Shown: positions 21,624 to 34,899, numbered from the stretch's first letter. The stretch: 64,000 nucleotides of DNA from Glebionis coronaria (GCA_025667525.1 CM046882.1:524732618-524796617), one strand, 5' to 3'. Translations and numbers: made by a program. The notes: a model not told the origin generated them from the sequence alone.

Positions 21624-23599
21624 AATTCCCCTACACTTGAGCATTGCCATGTCCTCATGCAATATTATATTTCAAGGCTTAAAAATTTACATTTCCCTCA
21701 TAATTAATCCACCTTGGCCATATGAGATGCATCTACACTACTCTTAAACTAAATGATGCATGATTTTGACTTTCAATAATGCAATGAATCAAAATACAAT
21801 TCTTTCTATATCTTTTTGATTTTTCTTGAAATGGTTTTGATGGAAATAACTCATAAAGAATTCAATGACTTGGATTAGGGCTTGGGTACCATGGATACTT
21901 ATCACCCTCAAGTTTCACTTTCCCCATACCAAGCTTATAAATGGGATCATTGCATTCACAAGTAAAAAGTGCATCAACTTATTCATGACAATTAAATGTG
22001 GAACCGGTTATTATTTGAGCAAATTGCTTATGGGCAAATTTGTCATTATTCAAGTGTGAAATATAAGAAGTGTAAAATCCAAAAATAAGGAAGCACGGTT
22101 TTAATCCTAAGTAATCTTCTCATCCATTACTTGAAAAACCGCTCACAATTAATATAAGTCCGTATTAAGAGTAATAAGTCATTCGCCTTATGTGTAAAAT
22201 CCTCATGTCATGCTTTCATAAGTAACTACACACTCGCTAAGGAAAGAAAAATAAAACTCACGCAATAATTTACATCCGCATCTTTTTGAGACTTTGGATC
22301 TTCAACCCCGCAACCCGTCAAGGTAATATTGGATTGGAGCAATCTATTGAATCCCCGCAACCCGTCAAGGTAATATTGGAACTCAATAGTCACTATAATT
22401 AACACCACACTGCCCCTCTTGGGAGTCTTGCATTATTTTTTTTCTTTTCTTTTTCTTTTTTTTTTTTCTAGCCACTCATTTTTTTTTCATAAGCCGCTCT
22501 TATTTTTCTTTATTCCTCACAAAGAAATTTGAAAAGAAGAAAAGGAAAAACACCCGCTAAGTATGGAGCATGACATAAGTCTAGTACACATAAAACGTGC
22601 TAACTTAGAATCTTAAGACGTACTCATATCAACCATAAATGATTAGCCAAAAATGCATAAGAGATTACAAACCAATTAAAACCGTACTTGATTATTTATT
22701 AACAATTATATATATGCGAAGAAAATAGAGGTAGCGAAGAGAAAGGTTTAGCCACAAGTAATTATCATGAAGTCTATCTAGCCCTTTTACACTTGCTTCA
22801 ACTCTATCATTTCTCATTCTCCACAAATTTAAAATTTCAAAGAATGAAATTGGTGGAAGCTTAGCCTAATAGACCAATGAAGGACTACATGGTTAAGGAT
22901 ACTAGCTAGAGAGTGCTAAGATAAGCAAACTCGGGTTGAGTCAAAATATCCATGGCGGGCCTAATATGTCAAAGAAATCTAAATTTGTTAAAACCATGTT
23001 TTATTATATTTTCCTTTTTATTTATTTTGATGAAAAATAAAAGAATATATACAATGCAAATGTGTTATGCAAATGAAAAATGATTGATGCAAAAATTATG
23101 AATGCATATTTTTGTTGGCCAAAGTAGATCAAAAATTTGAAAAATGTTAAAAATTCATTTTTATCATGTTATCATGCAAGACAATGACAAGTTCTAGGTA
23201 AGGTCACTTCGATAGAAGACCCCCTACACTTAAGCTAAACATTGTCCTCAATGTTTAAGAGCATGGAAGTATAAAAACTTCCCCTACACTTATGACAATG
23301 AATAGACTTTGCTTAACCCAAGTTAAGGAAAGGACAACTATTAGTGAAACCATGTTTAAGCACAAGGTGTCAATGAAAATTCACTAAAGTAACGAAGTGA
23401 ACCGGATACAAGGGCCTCCTCCATAAGCTCCAAAGCATGAAATGAGTGAGCAACCCTACAAACAAGCATGAAGACAAAAGAAGGTCTCCCCTACACTTAT
23501 CTCCAAATCTATGCCTTTATTTCTAACCTACAACACTCTAAACCTAGTTATACGATGCTTGAGTTAATGAGTCTCTAGCTCGACTCGTCCCTCAATGAA
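21624..23599 (-). other. C non-coding 3' region with repeated polypurine motif
   Basis: About 2 kb without a gene, downstream of pol. The exact 11-mer CCCCTACACTT occurs four times (21628, 23221, 23281, 23488). On the sense strand it reads AAGTGTAGGGG, and the copy next to the LTR is the polypurine tract. Also a 28-bp direct repeat at 22306 and 22353 (CCCCGCAACCCGTCAAGG start) and a T-rich tract at 22433-22500. Confidence 0.75.
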
Positions 23600-26500
23600 T
23601 TAATTCATGGGGAAAATGGGGACCTCTTGGACCATTTCAACGGAAATGTCCTCCCCAAAGTAGTGTTTAACACGGTGACCATTCACTTTAAAATTTGGAC
23701 CATCGGGTTGGGACAACTCAAGAGTTCCATATGGAAACACTTGAGCAATAGTGAATGGACCGGACCATCTCGACTTAAGCTTGCCCGCAAAAAGCTTCAA
23801 TCTTGAGTTAAAGAGGAGAACCGGCTCTCCAACTTTGAACTCACGATTCTTAATCTTAGCATCATGCAATTTCTTAGTCTTTTCCTTATAAAGCAAAGAA
23901 TTCTCATAGGCATTGGCTCTCAACTCATCCATCTCATTGATTTGATCTTTCCTATGTGAACCGGCTTGGTTTAAATCAAAGTTAGCCCACTTAAGAGCCC
24001 AAGATGCCTTATGTTCTAACTCAAATGGGAGGTGGCACGCTTTTCCATAGACAAGCCTATAAGGAGTACAACCAATTGGTGTTTTAAAAGCCGTCCTAAA
24101 CGCCCACAAAGCATCATCAAGCTTATCCGACCAAGAAGCTCTATGCTCTCCCACCGTTCGTTCTAAAATCCTCTTTAAACCACGATTTGTGACCTCGGTT
24201 TGACCATTTGTTTGAGGGTGATACGCGGTAGAAAGTCTATGATTCACTCCATATTTCTTCATAACTCTTGTGAATTGATCATTACAAAAGTGCGTACCAC
24301 GATCACTTATGATGGCCCGAGGTACACCAAATCTAGCAAACAATTGTTTTAAGAACTTTACAACCACTCTAGCATCATTAGTAGGTAAGGCTTTAGCCTC
24401 CACCCACTTGGACACATAATCCACCGCCACAAGTATATACTTGTTTCCCTTAGAGGATGGAAAAGGTCCCATGAAATCTATTCCCCATACATCAAATATC
24501 TCACACTCTTGGATAAAATTTTGTGGCATCTCATCACGTTGTGTAATTTTTCCTTGTCGTTGACAAACATCACAAAATTTCACCATCTCTTGGGCATCCT
24601 TGTAAATGGAAGGCCAATAATAACCCGAATCAAAGACTTTCTTGGCGGTGTAGTTAGGCCCAAAATGTCCACCCGTAGGTCCTTTATGACATGCCTCTAA
24701 GATTTTAAATGCCTCGGGCCCATCTACACACCGTCTAATGATTTGGTCCGCACATTGCCTAAAAAGATATGGATCATCCCAAAAGTAGTACTTAACTTCC
24801 TTAAGAAACTTTTTCTTTTGTTGATAAGTAAGACCCTCAATAAGCACATTGCCCACAAGATAGTTTGCTATATCCGCAAACCAAGGTGTGGCATCCTCTT
24901 GGGAAGAGATAGACATGAGCTCCTCTAGTGGAAAGGATTCATTGATTTCTTGATGTGGGAAATCTCCTTGAAAAGGATGCTCAAGTCTACTCAAATGATC
25001 CGCCGCTAAATTCTCGGCCCCTTTCTTATCACGAATCTCTATCTTAAACTCTTGAAGCAACAAAACCCATCTCAAAAGCCTAGGCTTAGCATCTTGTTTT
25101 GTCATAAGATACTTGAGAGCGGAGTGATCCGTATACACTATGGTCTTGGAAAGCACAAGATACGGTCTAAACTTCTCAAAAGCATATACTATAGCAAGCA
25201 ACTCTTTTTCTGTGGTAGTGTAATGAAGTTGTGCACCGGTCATGGTTTTACTCGCATAGTGTATAGGTTGAAAATGCTTATTAACTCTTTGTCCTAAGAC
25301 GGCCCCCACCGCATAATCACTAGCGTCACACATAAGCTCAAAAGGTAATTCCCAATTTGGAGAAACCAAAACGGGAGCCTTTGTCAATTTTTCCTTAAGG
25401 GTCTCAAAAGAGTCTAAACAAGCTTGGTCAAAGATGAAAGGAGCCTCTTTCTCCAAGAGATGAGTCATCGGTCTAGCTATCTTAGAGAAATCTTGTATAA
25501 AGCGCCTATAAAATCCCGCATGACCTAAGAAACTCCTCACACCTTTAACCGAGGTGGGTGGGGGAAGCTTAGCAATCACATCAATTTTAGCTCGATCAAC
25601 TTCTAATCCCTTATTGGATATCTTGTGTCCTAAAACAATCCCCTCTTTCACCATAAAGTGACATTTCTCCCAATTAAGCACCAAACGTGTTTCCTCACAA
25701 CGCTTAAGCATTCTCTCAAGACTGGTGAGACAAGAGCTAAAGGAGTTCCCAAATACGGAAAAGTCATCCATAAAAACCTCCATGGTTTGCTCTATCATGT
25801 CATGGAAAATCGCCATCATGCACCTTTGAAACGTCCCCGGTGCATTACATAGGCCAAAAGGCATCCTCTTGTAAGCAAATGTACCGTAGGGACAAGTGAA
25901 TGTGGTCTTTTCTTGATCCTTAGGGTCAATGGGTATTTGAAAATAACCCGAAAAGCCATCAAGAAAACAATAGTACTCATTTCCCGCTAAGCGTTCAAGC
26001 ATTTGATCCATAAAGGGAAGCGGGAAATGGTCTTTCCTAGTTGCCTCATTGAGTTTTCTATAATCAATGCAAACTCTCCAACCGGTTACAAGTCTTGTGG
26101 GAATAAGCTCATTGTTCTCATTAGGCACCACGGTAATTCCACCCTTCTTTGGAACACAATGAACCGGGCTAACCCATGGAGAGTCGGAAATGGGGTAAAT
26201 CATACCCGCATCTAAGAGTTTAATCACTTCCTTCTTAATAACCTCATGGATTTTTGGGTTAACTCTCCTTTGGTTTTGAATGGCGGGTTTATAGTCATCC
26301 TCCATAAGGATTTTGTGAGTACAAAAATGTGGATCAATTCCCCTTATGTCGGATATTTTCCATGCTAAGGCTTTCTTGTGTTTCTTAAGGACTTCAATAA
26401 GTTGCTCCTTCTCATCCTCTTTCAACTCTTTAGCAATAATCACCGGTAATTGGTCTTTTCCTTCTAAGAAAGCATATTCTAAGTGGGATGGAAGTTCCTT

Positions 26501-26821
26501 AAGTTCAATGGGAGGTGGACTCTCTATGGAAGGTTTTACTATGGAAGGTTCCTCAATGGTAATCTCTTGTGGAATAGGGGAAGGAATAGGGTCCTCATTG
26601 AGCAACTTTTGGATTGTAAGAATATCTTCTTCCCAATTAATGGGAGAATCATCATCACCAAGAAAGTTGGACTCAAATTCCTCCAAGAGGAAATCACTCT
26701 CTCCAAAAGGTGTTAAAGAGGGAGCAATTGAGGCCACGGTTTCAACATGGGGTATCTCATCACTAGCATTCTTACAAGCATCATGAAAGTGTTCATTACA
26801 CACTTCATCTAGCACATCCAC
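23600..26821 (-). CDS. pol: Athila-type pol: RT, RNase H, integrase; 5'-truncated
   Basis: 1073 codons with no internal stop. Order: linker with [13 protein letters not shown], reverse transcriptase ([24 protein letters not shown]), RNase H ([25 protein letters not shown]), integrase zinc segment (CDVCQRQGK), core with [17 protein letters not shown] and E in a D-35-E spacing, and a C-terminal GPF domain ending at TAG/TAA near 23600. The frame opens from a stop at 26876-26878 with no ATG (26821 is GTG), and its N-terminus aligns with the region just after protease in element B. Gag and protease are therefore deleted. How it would be translated is unclear; possibly it is a passive leftover. Confidence 0.93.
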   Translation of the reverse strand: MDVLDEVCNEHFHDACKNASDEIPHVETVASIAPSLTPFGESDFLLEEFESNFLGDDDSPINWEEDILTIQKLLNEDPIPSPIPQEITIEEPSIVKPSIESPPPIELKELPSHLEYAFLEGKDQLPVIIAKELKEDEKEQLIEVLKKHKKALAWKISDIRGIDPHFCTHKILMEDDYKPAIQNQRRVNPKIHEVIKKEVIKLLDAGMIYPISDSPWVSPVHCVPKKGGITVVPNENNELIPTRLVTGWRVCIDYRKLNEATRKDHFPLPFMDQMLERLAGNEYYCFLDGFSGYFQIPIDPKDQEKTTFTCPYGTFAYKRMPFGLCNAPGTFQRCMMAIFHDMIEQTMEVFMDDFSVFGNSFSSCLTSLERMLKRCEETRLVLNWEKCHFMVKEGIVLGHKISNKGLEVDRAKIDVIAKLPPPTSVKGVRSFLGHAGFYRRFIQDFSKIARPMTHLLEKEAPFIFDQACLDSFETLKEKLTKAPVLVSPNWELPFELMCDASDYAVGAVLGQRVNKHFQPIHYASKTMTGAQLHYTTTEKELLAIVYAFEKFRPYLVLSKTIVYTDHSALKYLMTKQDAKPRLLRWVLLLQEFKIEIRDKKGAENLAADHLSRLEHPFQGDFPHQEINESFPLEELMSISSQEDATPWFADIANYLVGNVLIEGLTYQQKKKFLKEVKYYFWDDPYLFRQCADQIIRRCVDGPEAFKILEACHKGPTGGHFGPNYTAKKVFDSGYYWPSIYKDAQEMVKFCDVCQRQGKITQRDEMPQNFIQECEIFDVWGIDFMGPFPSSKGNKYILVAVDYVSKWVEAKALPTNDARVVVKFLKQLFARFGVPRAIISDRGTHFCNDQFTRVMKKYGVNHRLSTAYHPQTNGQTEVTNRGLKRILERTVGEHRASWSDKLDDALWAFRTAFKTPIGCTPYRLVYGKACHLPFELEHKASWALKWANFDLNQAGSHRKDQINEMDELRANAYENSLLYKEKTKKLHDAKIKNREFKVGEPVLLFNSRLKLFAGKLKSRWSGPFTIAQVFPYGTLELSQPDGPNFKVNGHRVKHYFGEDISVEMVQEVPIFPMN

Positions 26822-27011
26822 AATGTTAATAGTCTCACAAGGAGTCTTTAGGAAAAGAATTGTTTTGTTAATTTTTTAGTTTTTATATATTTTTATATTT
26901 TTGATTTTTTATTTGTTTTTGATTTATGATACGTAAAAATAACGTTCACAAAGTGAACGGATCCCAAAAGCCAATGAAAACCGTCAATCGATAGTCTCTC
27001 GTGTAGTCAAA
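26822..27011 (-). other. C shortened leader and deletion junction
   Basis: Only about 190 bp separate the primer site from pol, against about 3.6 kb in element B. The junction of the gag-protease deletion must lie near 26825-26880. A perfect hairpin CGTTCAC-AAA-GTGAACG lies at 26943-26959. Confidence 0.7.
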
Positions 27012-27029
27012 GAACCGGCAGCGGCGCCA
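27012..27029 (-). other. C primer-binding site (Asp-tRNA type)
   Basis: The minus strand reads TGGCGCCGCTGCCGGTTC, two bases from the LTR. The first 15 bases match the Athila-type site in B (40779-40796). Confidence 0.85.
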
Positions 27030-27031
27030 TT

Positions 27032-30000
27032 TAATATGTAATATAATGCAAGTTCGTTTTCTCAGTTCTTAACTAATAGAAAGTCCAACCAATATCGGAT
27101 TTATAATTGTTCTTGGTTGTTTAAGCTTGCTTGGTAATCTATGCTAATTCAAACAACACTATTTAAAAAAATGAAAAATATTAAACTACTTATACGTAAA
27201 ACATATTGTAAATACCAAATTTTTTATTCAAACAAAATTCAACTAACAAAATATAAAACTAGAAGGACTGAAAATGTAATTTCTATGAAAGTTAAATGCT
27301 CAAAATGTAAATTCTACAACTATAGGGACTAGGAATGCAAAACAGTAAACTATAAGGATTAACAATGCAAAAACTATAACAAACTTAACCAAAAATGTAA
27401 CTAACCAACAAGTTGCTAACTGAATCTTAACAAATTGCAAAGTCCAGGGACTAAACTATAGCAAACCCTAAAAACATGGAAATTAGGCCAAAATTAAACG
27501 CTGACAGAACCTTAAGGACCAAAGTGCAATTAAGCTAAGTTTTTAAGTAAAAACGGGACAAATGGAAGAATAAGCTCGTTTGAGCTTATTACTCAACCAA
27601 AATCAGTGAAACAACTTGCAAAAGACTTAAAATTCAATTTAAGCAACGTGTATCTAAGGAATCTTGCTAAAAGTCAGAAATAAGCAAATGAGTGCTTATT
27701 GATAAGCTCAAAATAAGCTCTAGCTTAAACCAAACAGTCACAACTTGCTTTTTGTAATGAAACTGATTAAGCTAATGATTACAAGAACGGGAAATCAAAC
27801 CAGAACTATTTTCATCAAGAAATGAACCAGAAATCTGAAATAAGCTTAAAAGAGCTTATGTTGACCAAGTTTGACCAGATTTTTGGAAAAAGCTCAAATC
27901 TTCAAAAATCAATATTCAACACTTACTAACTGGTTTTGTGAAAGAAAATCATGACTTTTATGAAGTAGATTAGGAGAACTAGGAAAACAGTCACTACTTT
28001 GTCTCAGAGAATGAGCTTTGCTCAGACCTTGACCAAAAAGCTATTTTCTAGCTTAATTCCTAGAACTGTAGAAATTCCTTTTAGAAACTGAAACTTTATG
28101 ATATAAGCTAAGTCTGGAAACAAGTTTGGTTGAATTTCATCAAAGATTGAATGAGAAATTAGCAAATGAAACTGGCAAGTTTTCAAGAACAAAACTGAAT
28201 AAAGGCTAACCCAAACTAATCAAGTGCCATTTGCCTGATTGACTTTATATTTGACTTGCAAATCACTTAAAACTACTTGTTATCAACTAAGGACTAGAAA
28301 CAAACTCTAAAACACCAATTCTTAATGCTTGAAAACTGATTATGTTCTACTACCAAACACTCCTTTACTGAATTTTAACAAACTTTAACAAAGACTTTTT
28401 AAGTACTGGATTGAACTGATTCAAATGCTATAGCAAACTAGATTCAATGGACTAAATGAAAGGTAATAAAACTGAAACCAAACAATTAACAATGCTAGAA
28501 CTCCAAATAAGCTATAAGGCTAAAAAGTGAATGAAATGATGCAGAAACTACAAATCTCTCAATTCAGTAAATAAGTATGCAATATTAAGCTACAATCACA
28601 CAAAAATCAATCAAACATCAACTAATATCAAGTAAAACATGCAGCCATCAGAATTAAACTAGGAAAAGTAGCATGCAAAGACTTGTTAAGTGGAACAAAA
28701 ACAAGAATCTTAAAACCTATTGTAGAAAGCCTTTGGGAAGAAGAGGAGCGCTGAGCTCTCTTGCCCTAGTGATAACCACCACCTATCACTAGAAATCAAC
28801 AAGAATCAATCAACAATCAACTGGAATCCATTAAACTGCTTGAAATCTCCAAAAGAACTAGGTTATGGCTCAATTGTGATCAAACAGCTACAAATCTTCA
28901 CAAATGTCAGTTATGATCAATGGTTGATCATAACAAACATTCAACAGCAACAATAACACTCAACAGCAGCAAGATCAAACTGGAATTTGAAGAACAGAAT
29001 TTGGCGGGAAAAAGGAATTTGAATTTTATTGAAGGAAATCAGTTACAAAGTTTGTTACAAGCTATTAACTAACTAACTGACTCAAGAGTTTGTCAGACTC
29101 TTGAGTAGTTAGGGGAAAAGTGAGGGAAAAAGGAAAGGGAAAATTGAACTAGGTGTTTTACAAAATTTAAGCTACAATCACAAATGAAGACTAGTCTAGG
29201 TATTTATAGGCAAGAAGGGAGAGTTTGTTGGAGTTGGTGACGTGTCAGGGCCAATCTCTGAGCTCCACGTGGCAAATTCTGCATTTCTCCTTTTGAAGGT
29301 ATGAACAATGATTTGGGTGTTTTTGATTGGATGAGTGATATGTTAATTGAGTTGTATCATTGAATTCGTCTCTTCAAAACGATCATCTTTGGTGTTTATA
29401 TCTTTCCCTGAAATTGCTTCTATCAAAAACGCGATCCTGGCAATTTTTCTTGTTCTTGAAGATGACACGTGGCATTTCCTGGTTGGCTCTCATCTGGTCA
29501 CACGGATCATTATCCAAAATTGGATAATAGGATTATGGAGTGGCGTTCTCTCATTGGTTGATTTTAAAGGTAGTGCGCTTTCACTGTTGAGATCTTGCAT
29601 TTAATGGAAAACGGCGCTAGTGGCTGACGTGGTGATCCATGTATATTATTTACTTGATTCTCATTGGCCATTCAACACTTCACACGGATTAAACTTCAAA
29701 TTACTTTCAACAATTGGCAGAACTAGTCCTTGTACTTGGCAGATTCTTGTTTCAAGCTAGGATCTTCATTCCTTTAACATTTTTGGTCCTTTAACTTCCA
29801 TAACTTGTACAAAATGGTCCTTTGACTGAGTTGACTTCATAGTTGACCAGGTTTGACTTGAATCTTGACTTTTCATTATTTGCACTTCTAGTCCTTCAAC
29901 TTTCATAACTTGTCAAGATAGGTCCTTGAACTTCAAAGTCTTGTCACTTTTGATCCTCTTTTGTCTTTTTCATCCATTTGAGCTTGATTTTTCCTTGTTT

Positions 30001-30145
30001 GCTTGGAAATGTATCTTTATACCTACACAAGTGCACACAAACACAAACATACCACATAATACTGTTTTTGCCAAATAATTTGGTATTTTGCTTCATGTTT
30101 TAGGGTTATTTGTTGATAAAAGGATATGAGTTTAAGATCATATCA
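27032..30145 (-). repeat. C 5' LTR (3114 bp)
   Basis: Near-identical copy of 18510-21623. TATA box CTATAAATAC on the minus strand at 29200-29209. Confidence 0.93.
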
Positions 30146-30150
30146 CATTT

Positions 30151-31402
30151 ACTGTATTTTATTTGCCAGAGCTTATATAGGTCACGTGCTGTAACAACCG
30201 TGCATGAATAACTGGAGGGGTGACCTCGTCATGCTGTAGAGGGGTGACCTCTAAATAACTGTGCTGGGTGGAGGGATCAGCTCCAATGTGAAGGATGTAG
30301 AGCACACACCACATTCACCCTGATAACTTGTAACACATATAAGCCTAGGATGCATCCATACGCCCCACTAAAAATACTGATAAAATGGCCAAGCTGAGCT
30401 GAGTGGGACGATGCAGGATATCACTCTCTTGCATGTGAGTCACGACACCGGTGCCTCTAGTGCCGTGGTTACGGTACCTCCGTAACTAGTACATAAACTG
30501 GTCGTGCTTGTATATAATGCTCAGGCAATTTATTTAGTTATTAACATGATTACTCATAAGCTTAAGCACATACTGGGGAAAACATTTGGCTGCAGACGGG
30601 AAATCCTAATCATGCATAGGAAAGGAAGTCCTTACTGAAAGGACGGAAATCCGTACCTTGTGCCCATTAATGAAATAAGAACGAAAGCTGAAGGATCGAT
30701 CCCGACTTCACAGGTACTTGGTTTGCGTGACAGTGACAACTACAAACAATCTTGATTCTTGAACTAATTTCGTGTGTGATTCCGGTTTCCTGTTGTTTGT
30801 TCTTCGGCAGCAAGAAGACAGAAGGGAAAAAAACAAAGAGCGACGGCTCCCTTTTTTTTTAGGGTTTTATTTTCTTTTTGTTTGTCTAAGCTAACACTCC
30901 CCGTCCCTTTTATTCTTCTTTTTTTTTTAAAAAAAAAAACCGGTTTAGACAAGAAATGGGCCTCAGCCCATCCTCCTTCCTTTTGTAATAAAACCGCAGC
31001 CCATTTGCACATATACACTATTGTTTTCGTTTCGTTTCGTAAACGTTTAACTAGTATGTTCGTGTTATAAATCTGTCATGTATTTAAATAAATAATACTT
31101 ACGTGATACATATATAGTTAAAATAAATTATTATTCTAAATAATTAATTACCTAACATTTTTAAATAAAACTGTGATTGCGTGAACTTAATACTTGTGGA
31201 TTTTAAGCATTCGTACGTATTCGTAAATCAATTCTCGAAATATATTCTGTCGTGAATTATTTATTTCCTGAATAAATAATATTTTCTCAATACTTGATTT
31301 AACACCGTTATTTATTATCTGAATAAATAATCACGTAACGTTTAATTTAAATCTGTGATTTTCCGTAATTAATGTTCGAGGAATTTTAAAGCGGGTTTTA
31401 CA
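30151..31402 (-). repeat. D 3' LTR, second part
   Basis: Resumes D's LTR after element C. Contains the stem-loop triad at 30411-30486, a T-run/A-run palindrome near 30919-30938, and ends GGGTTTTACA at 31402. A TATA-like CTATATAAG with an adjacent CACGTG lies on the minus strand at 30173-30195. Confidence 0.9.
30411..30486. other. Stem-loop triad in D 3' LTR
   Basis: Stem a ATGCAGG 30411-30417 with CTTGCAT 30428-30434. Stem b CACGACA 30441-30447 with TGCCGTG 30461-30467. Stem c GTTACGG 30468-30474 with CCGTAAC 30480-30486 around TACCT. The right LTR copy is at 36721-36796. Confidence 0.75.
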
Positions 31403-31520
31403 ATTCTTCCCCTCTAAAGAAAATATTCGTCCCCGAATTAAAGATACGACTATACTGGGTTTTACAATTCTTCCCCTCTAAAAAAGGAGAAATTCATCCT
31501 CGAATTAAAGGTAAAAAGCT
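31403..31520 (-). other. D polypurine tract with 64-bp tandem duplication
   Basis: GGGTTTTACAATTCTTCCCC occurs at 31393 and again at 31457, so the last bases of the LTR, the polypurine tract (AGAGGGGAAGAA, minus strand) and about 40 bp beyond are present twice. The outer copy abuts the LTR actually in use. Confidence 0.8.
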
Positions 31521-31659
31521 GATGAAGTTATAAGGACTGACAGAATACGTAGACTGAAAAAAACAATAAGCTGAAGGATAATTTGTCTTCTAATTAAGAC
31601 ATAATGCTGCTGATAGATATAAACCTGACATGACTGAAAGAACATAACTGAATTTATTG

Positions 31660-34430
31660 AAGGAGATAATGAGAGGTCCGGATGGACTCCTCCGTTTCGA
31701 GTGGCCTCCCGCTCGAACGATCCCTTCAAATGTCTAACATAATAAATAAAATCTTGGTCCTGTTGACCCTGTCCTGATGATGCTGACTGGTTTCTGGTTC
31801 CATACTTAAGATGGATTTTATGAATATGATAGAATGAATAAGCTATAGCATGTAGTATACATGAAACGGTACATATAGTTATTCTGAAAAGATAACATTT
31901 ATATCTCTGAGCAAGCTGTTGAGAATATATATAGGGACGAACTACGTGAACAATTGCGAACATGCTAAGTGAGCAATTGTGGGCGTGGCTCATAATTATA
32001 TGAGGAGCGCTGGCATAGAATTAGAATATGATAAGTGAATCATACTGTGAACGTGATACTAGGACATATCATGAACGTATGCTGACTGAGGAATGAATGC
32101 CAAACGATACGGCCTGAGATATGAAACGTCTGCCTGGTTATGGAATAGTTGTACTAAACTTGAGTCTGATTTCCCAAGCTTTCTTTAACCGTATTCGGTA
32201 ATAAACTGAGAAACGTGTATCGTGAAATGGTACACGAACTTGAACGTGAACAATGTTATGAACACAAACGTGAGCTTAAATCAAGAGATAGCATAAAGAT
32301 GAACTGAAACAGCATCATTCTGCGAATGAGACGTATACGTGAAAGTGAAAATAAACGTAACGTAAAAATCCACGTGATCGTGAACATGAATTTTTTGTCT
32401 GATATGATGGTCGCCGGAATACTTGAAATCGTACGATTTACTGCTGAATTTCAAGGTTTTCTGCAGATCTGCTACTGCGTGATCCTTTCGGATGAAAGAA
32501 ACGCGCAGGCTGATTACATGGTTGACGATAACTTAGATAGTATCATACTTTCTCTGAGTCTGTGGTAAACTGATAACAATCCCATGGAGTCTTGTCTCCT
32601 TTCGGTCCAGAATTTCTACTGGTAGTAATAACATGTCGGTGTTCTATCGTGAACCTGAGGTATGTCAGGCATTAGATATGAACATAGCTGCATCAATGTG
32701 CGATGGAATTTTGGGACCCTCTGGTGGAAATCTGGTTGGACAGCCATAGAAAAATTTTCTGGTGGAAACTGTCAGCAATTTCTGCGGTAGCAGTCAATTG
32801 AGTTCTAGAAGATTTGTACTTCGTTCACGGGCGTCAGTCGGGACCATCAGGTGATGGCCTTCACCTTCGCAGCATTGTTTGAAATTTCTTTCTGCTAAGG
32901 TAGAATGGCTCAGAGATGCCACTTTGTTCAATTTGAATTCATATCTGGAAAGCTGTATATAAATTTTTCTCCTATCGAAGATTCTATACAACTGTGAGAA
33001 GATGATTCTCGTGTTCTTCTTTAAAAATTTAGCAGACCAAAATGTGATCAATGAATACGCTGACGATTTTGTCTGAGAAACATAGAAAATTTTATTCATA
33101 AATTTCATAATATAACTGGAGCATTAAGGAGCTCAAAAGTAAAATTTAAAATCTTTAGAGAGACTATAATATGTGCAACAGCAGTCATGGAAAACATCAT
33201 GTTCTTCTCTCACCACAGTTGGTGGCACGATCTCGAATTTTTTTTCTGGAAGAATGTTTAAAACATCTCGTAGAAGATTAATTAAACTTTCTATTCGTGG
33301 AATGAATATCGATTAAGAATGGTGATCTGATAAATTTTTCAATGGTGCGCTAGGGCGAATAAAGCCTCGTTCCGGTAATTCTTGCAGCAATTGCTGCAAC
33401 TCCTTTAACTTAGCTGAAGCCCTGTGATCAAGAATTCTGAAAACAGGTTCTGTTCTTGAGACTTGCTCGATGTTAAATTTCTGCCTTGTGGTTAGGAAGG
33501 AATTTCTTGAAAACTTTCTGAAATTATATCTGGAACTCTGGAATAATCTGCTGATCATGAATTCGAGTAATTTTTGAAGTGAATTTTTAACTGGTAGCTA
33601 AAAGTCTTCGTAGCTATGGACTGATAAGTCACGTGCTTGTAAGGCAGAAATAATTCGTACTGACTTTCTGACCGAAAGTATAATGAATATAGTTGGGATT
33701 TAGTAAGACGGATCTCGTCCTTAACTGAAAATAAGGCTTTAATAAATATGGTGGTACTGTTGAGTCCTTTCTGGCTGAGAGGTAGGTAAATACCTGATTT
33801 ACATAAAGCTGACATAGGAATGCGTGGAGTAATGTGGCGACTTCCACTGAGTGGGTTCGTCTGTAACCTCATATAATGATTACCGTGTGTTTAATCCGAA
33901 TAATAAACTAGTGGGGTGACTGAATTTTAATGATCTGATTCATGTGTGGCATAAAAGCACGGGTATACCCCTTTCTGAAGGGTACCCTGAATTTCTGAGG
34001 GCCTGGTTTAGAAACATACTGGAGTTATGAGTTCTGACTCATATTTTGAGAAAAGATTCGTATGACATGTACCATGACTGGTGTCCTGATATGTGTTTTC
34101 CGAAATGATACTCGAGACCCGTGTCTTGACTGATGTCTTGACATATACTTTGGTGGATGAATCTGGATAAGGCTGGAAATTTTGGTAACTGCTAGGATTG
34201 GCGGACCGGTTAGACTACTGACCTTTGTATTTCTGGTCACGTCCGTACCGGAGTTCCGATGGTTACTGGCTGATTAATTATAAGTACGATGGTTGTCTCT
34301 ACTGCTTGTCTGTCAATTTTCTGACGGTCGTTATCATAACCGTGATTCATGTAATTATTTCTGCTGAGTGGCCGGCTGGGTTCCGGTTCCCACTCTTCTG
34401 ACAGAAAGATTAGCTGAGTGAAGTGTGACG
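31660..34430 (-). pseudogene. D gag-pol remnants
   Basis: Fragments in the order expected for a minus-strand chromovirus, all badly decayed: chromodomain end near 31670-31740 (nucleotide match to A2), integrase-like traces near 32570-32640, RT remnant 32800-33108 (RIIFSQLY, YEFKLNKVASL), RT start at 33340-33450 ([15 protein letters not shown]), protease-to-RT linker 33560-33870, zinc-knuckle/linker 33930-34400 including an intron-1-like acceptor (TTTCTGTCAG) near 34400. No frame longer than about 160 codons remains, and none spans a full domain. Confidence 0.75.
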
Positions 34431-34544
34431 TCTAACTGAGGAAGCAAAAGCATGGAATAGGATGGTAGTGTCTGATGGTTGAAATTTATTCTTGTCAGAA
34501 ATTTCAAATTCATAGTTTTCGTCCTCGATCCGCAGTCTTCATAG

Positions 34545-34895
34545 TATAAACGGCATCAGCATCTTGAGAAATCTCCAAAGTTCAGCAGCATCCGTATTTG
34601 TGAGGTCTTCAAAGTGTTAGCGGCATCAGCATCTAGCAAAATCTTCAACTCACGAGCAGCATCAGTATCTGGTAGAATATCGACAAGTGGAAACGCCTGA
34701 GATGATTGAGGATCGATTAACAATATCCATGGAGTAGGATACCTGGAGTACACCTGGACTACTGTACATGAAGTACAAATGAATATTGCACATGGATCAT
34801 ATCTGAGACACTGTACGTGAAGTACACATGAACTACTGTATATGGAGTATAACTGAGACACTGTACATGGGGTACATATGGAATACTGTTCATGG
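34545..34895. repeat. D internal tandem repeats replacing gag
   Basis: 34545-34680: repeated GGCATCAGCATCT/GCAGCATCNGTATCT units about 30 bp long, apparently amplified from the gag segment encoding RKLEMLQ. 34770-34895: three units with TGTAC...GTACA pairs (near 34773, 34812, 34863) separated by five bases. No coding sense seen. Confidence 0.6.
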
Positions 34896-34899
34896 CACT

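Larger units (their letters stand above)
18510..30145 (-). mobile_element. Element C: Athila-like element lacking gag and protease
   Basis: Two 3114-bp LTRs (18510-21623 and 27032-30145) flanked by CATTT on both sides (18505-18509, 30146-30150). LTRs differ at roughly a dozen places by eye. Primer site at 27012-27029 and polypurine tract at 21624-21638 put it on the minus strand. The interior has a complete pol-type frame but no gag or protease. LTR termini are TG...TA rather than TG...CA, in both copies. Confidence 0.92.

Noticed and set aside
30764..31018. 84-codon frame found twice (also 37074-37331)
   Set aside because: Within D's LTRs; the sequence runs through a poly-A/T tract of differing length and shows no domain.
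31505..31993. 162-codon frame in element D
   Set aside because: It overlaps the decayed chromodomain end and unrelated noise; no recognisable motif.
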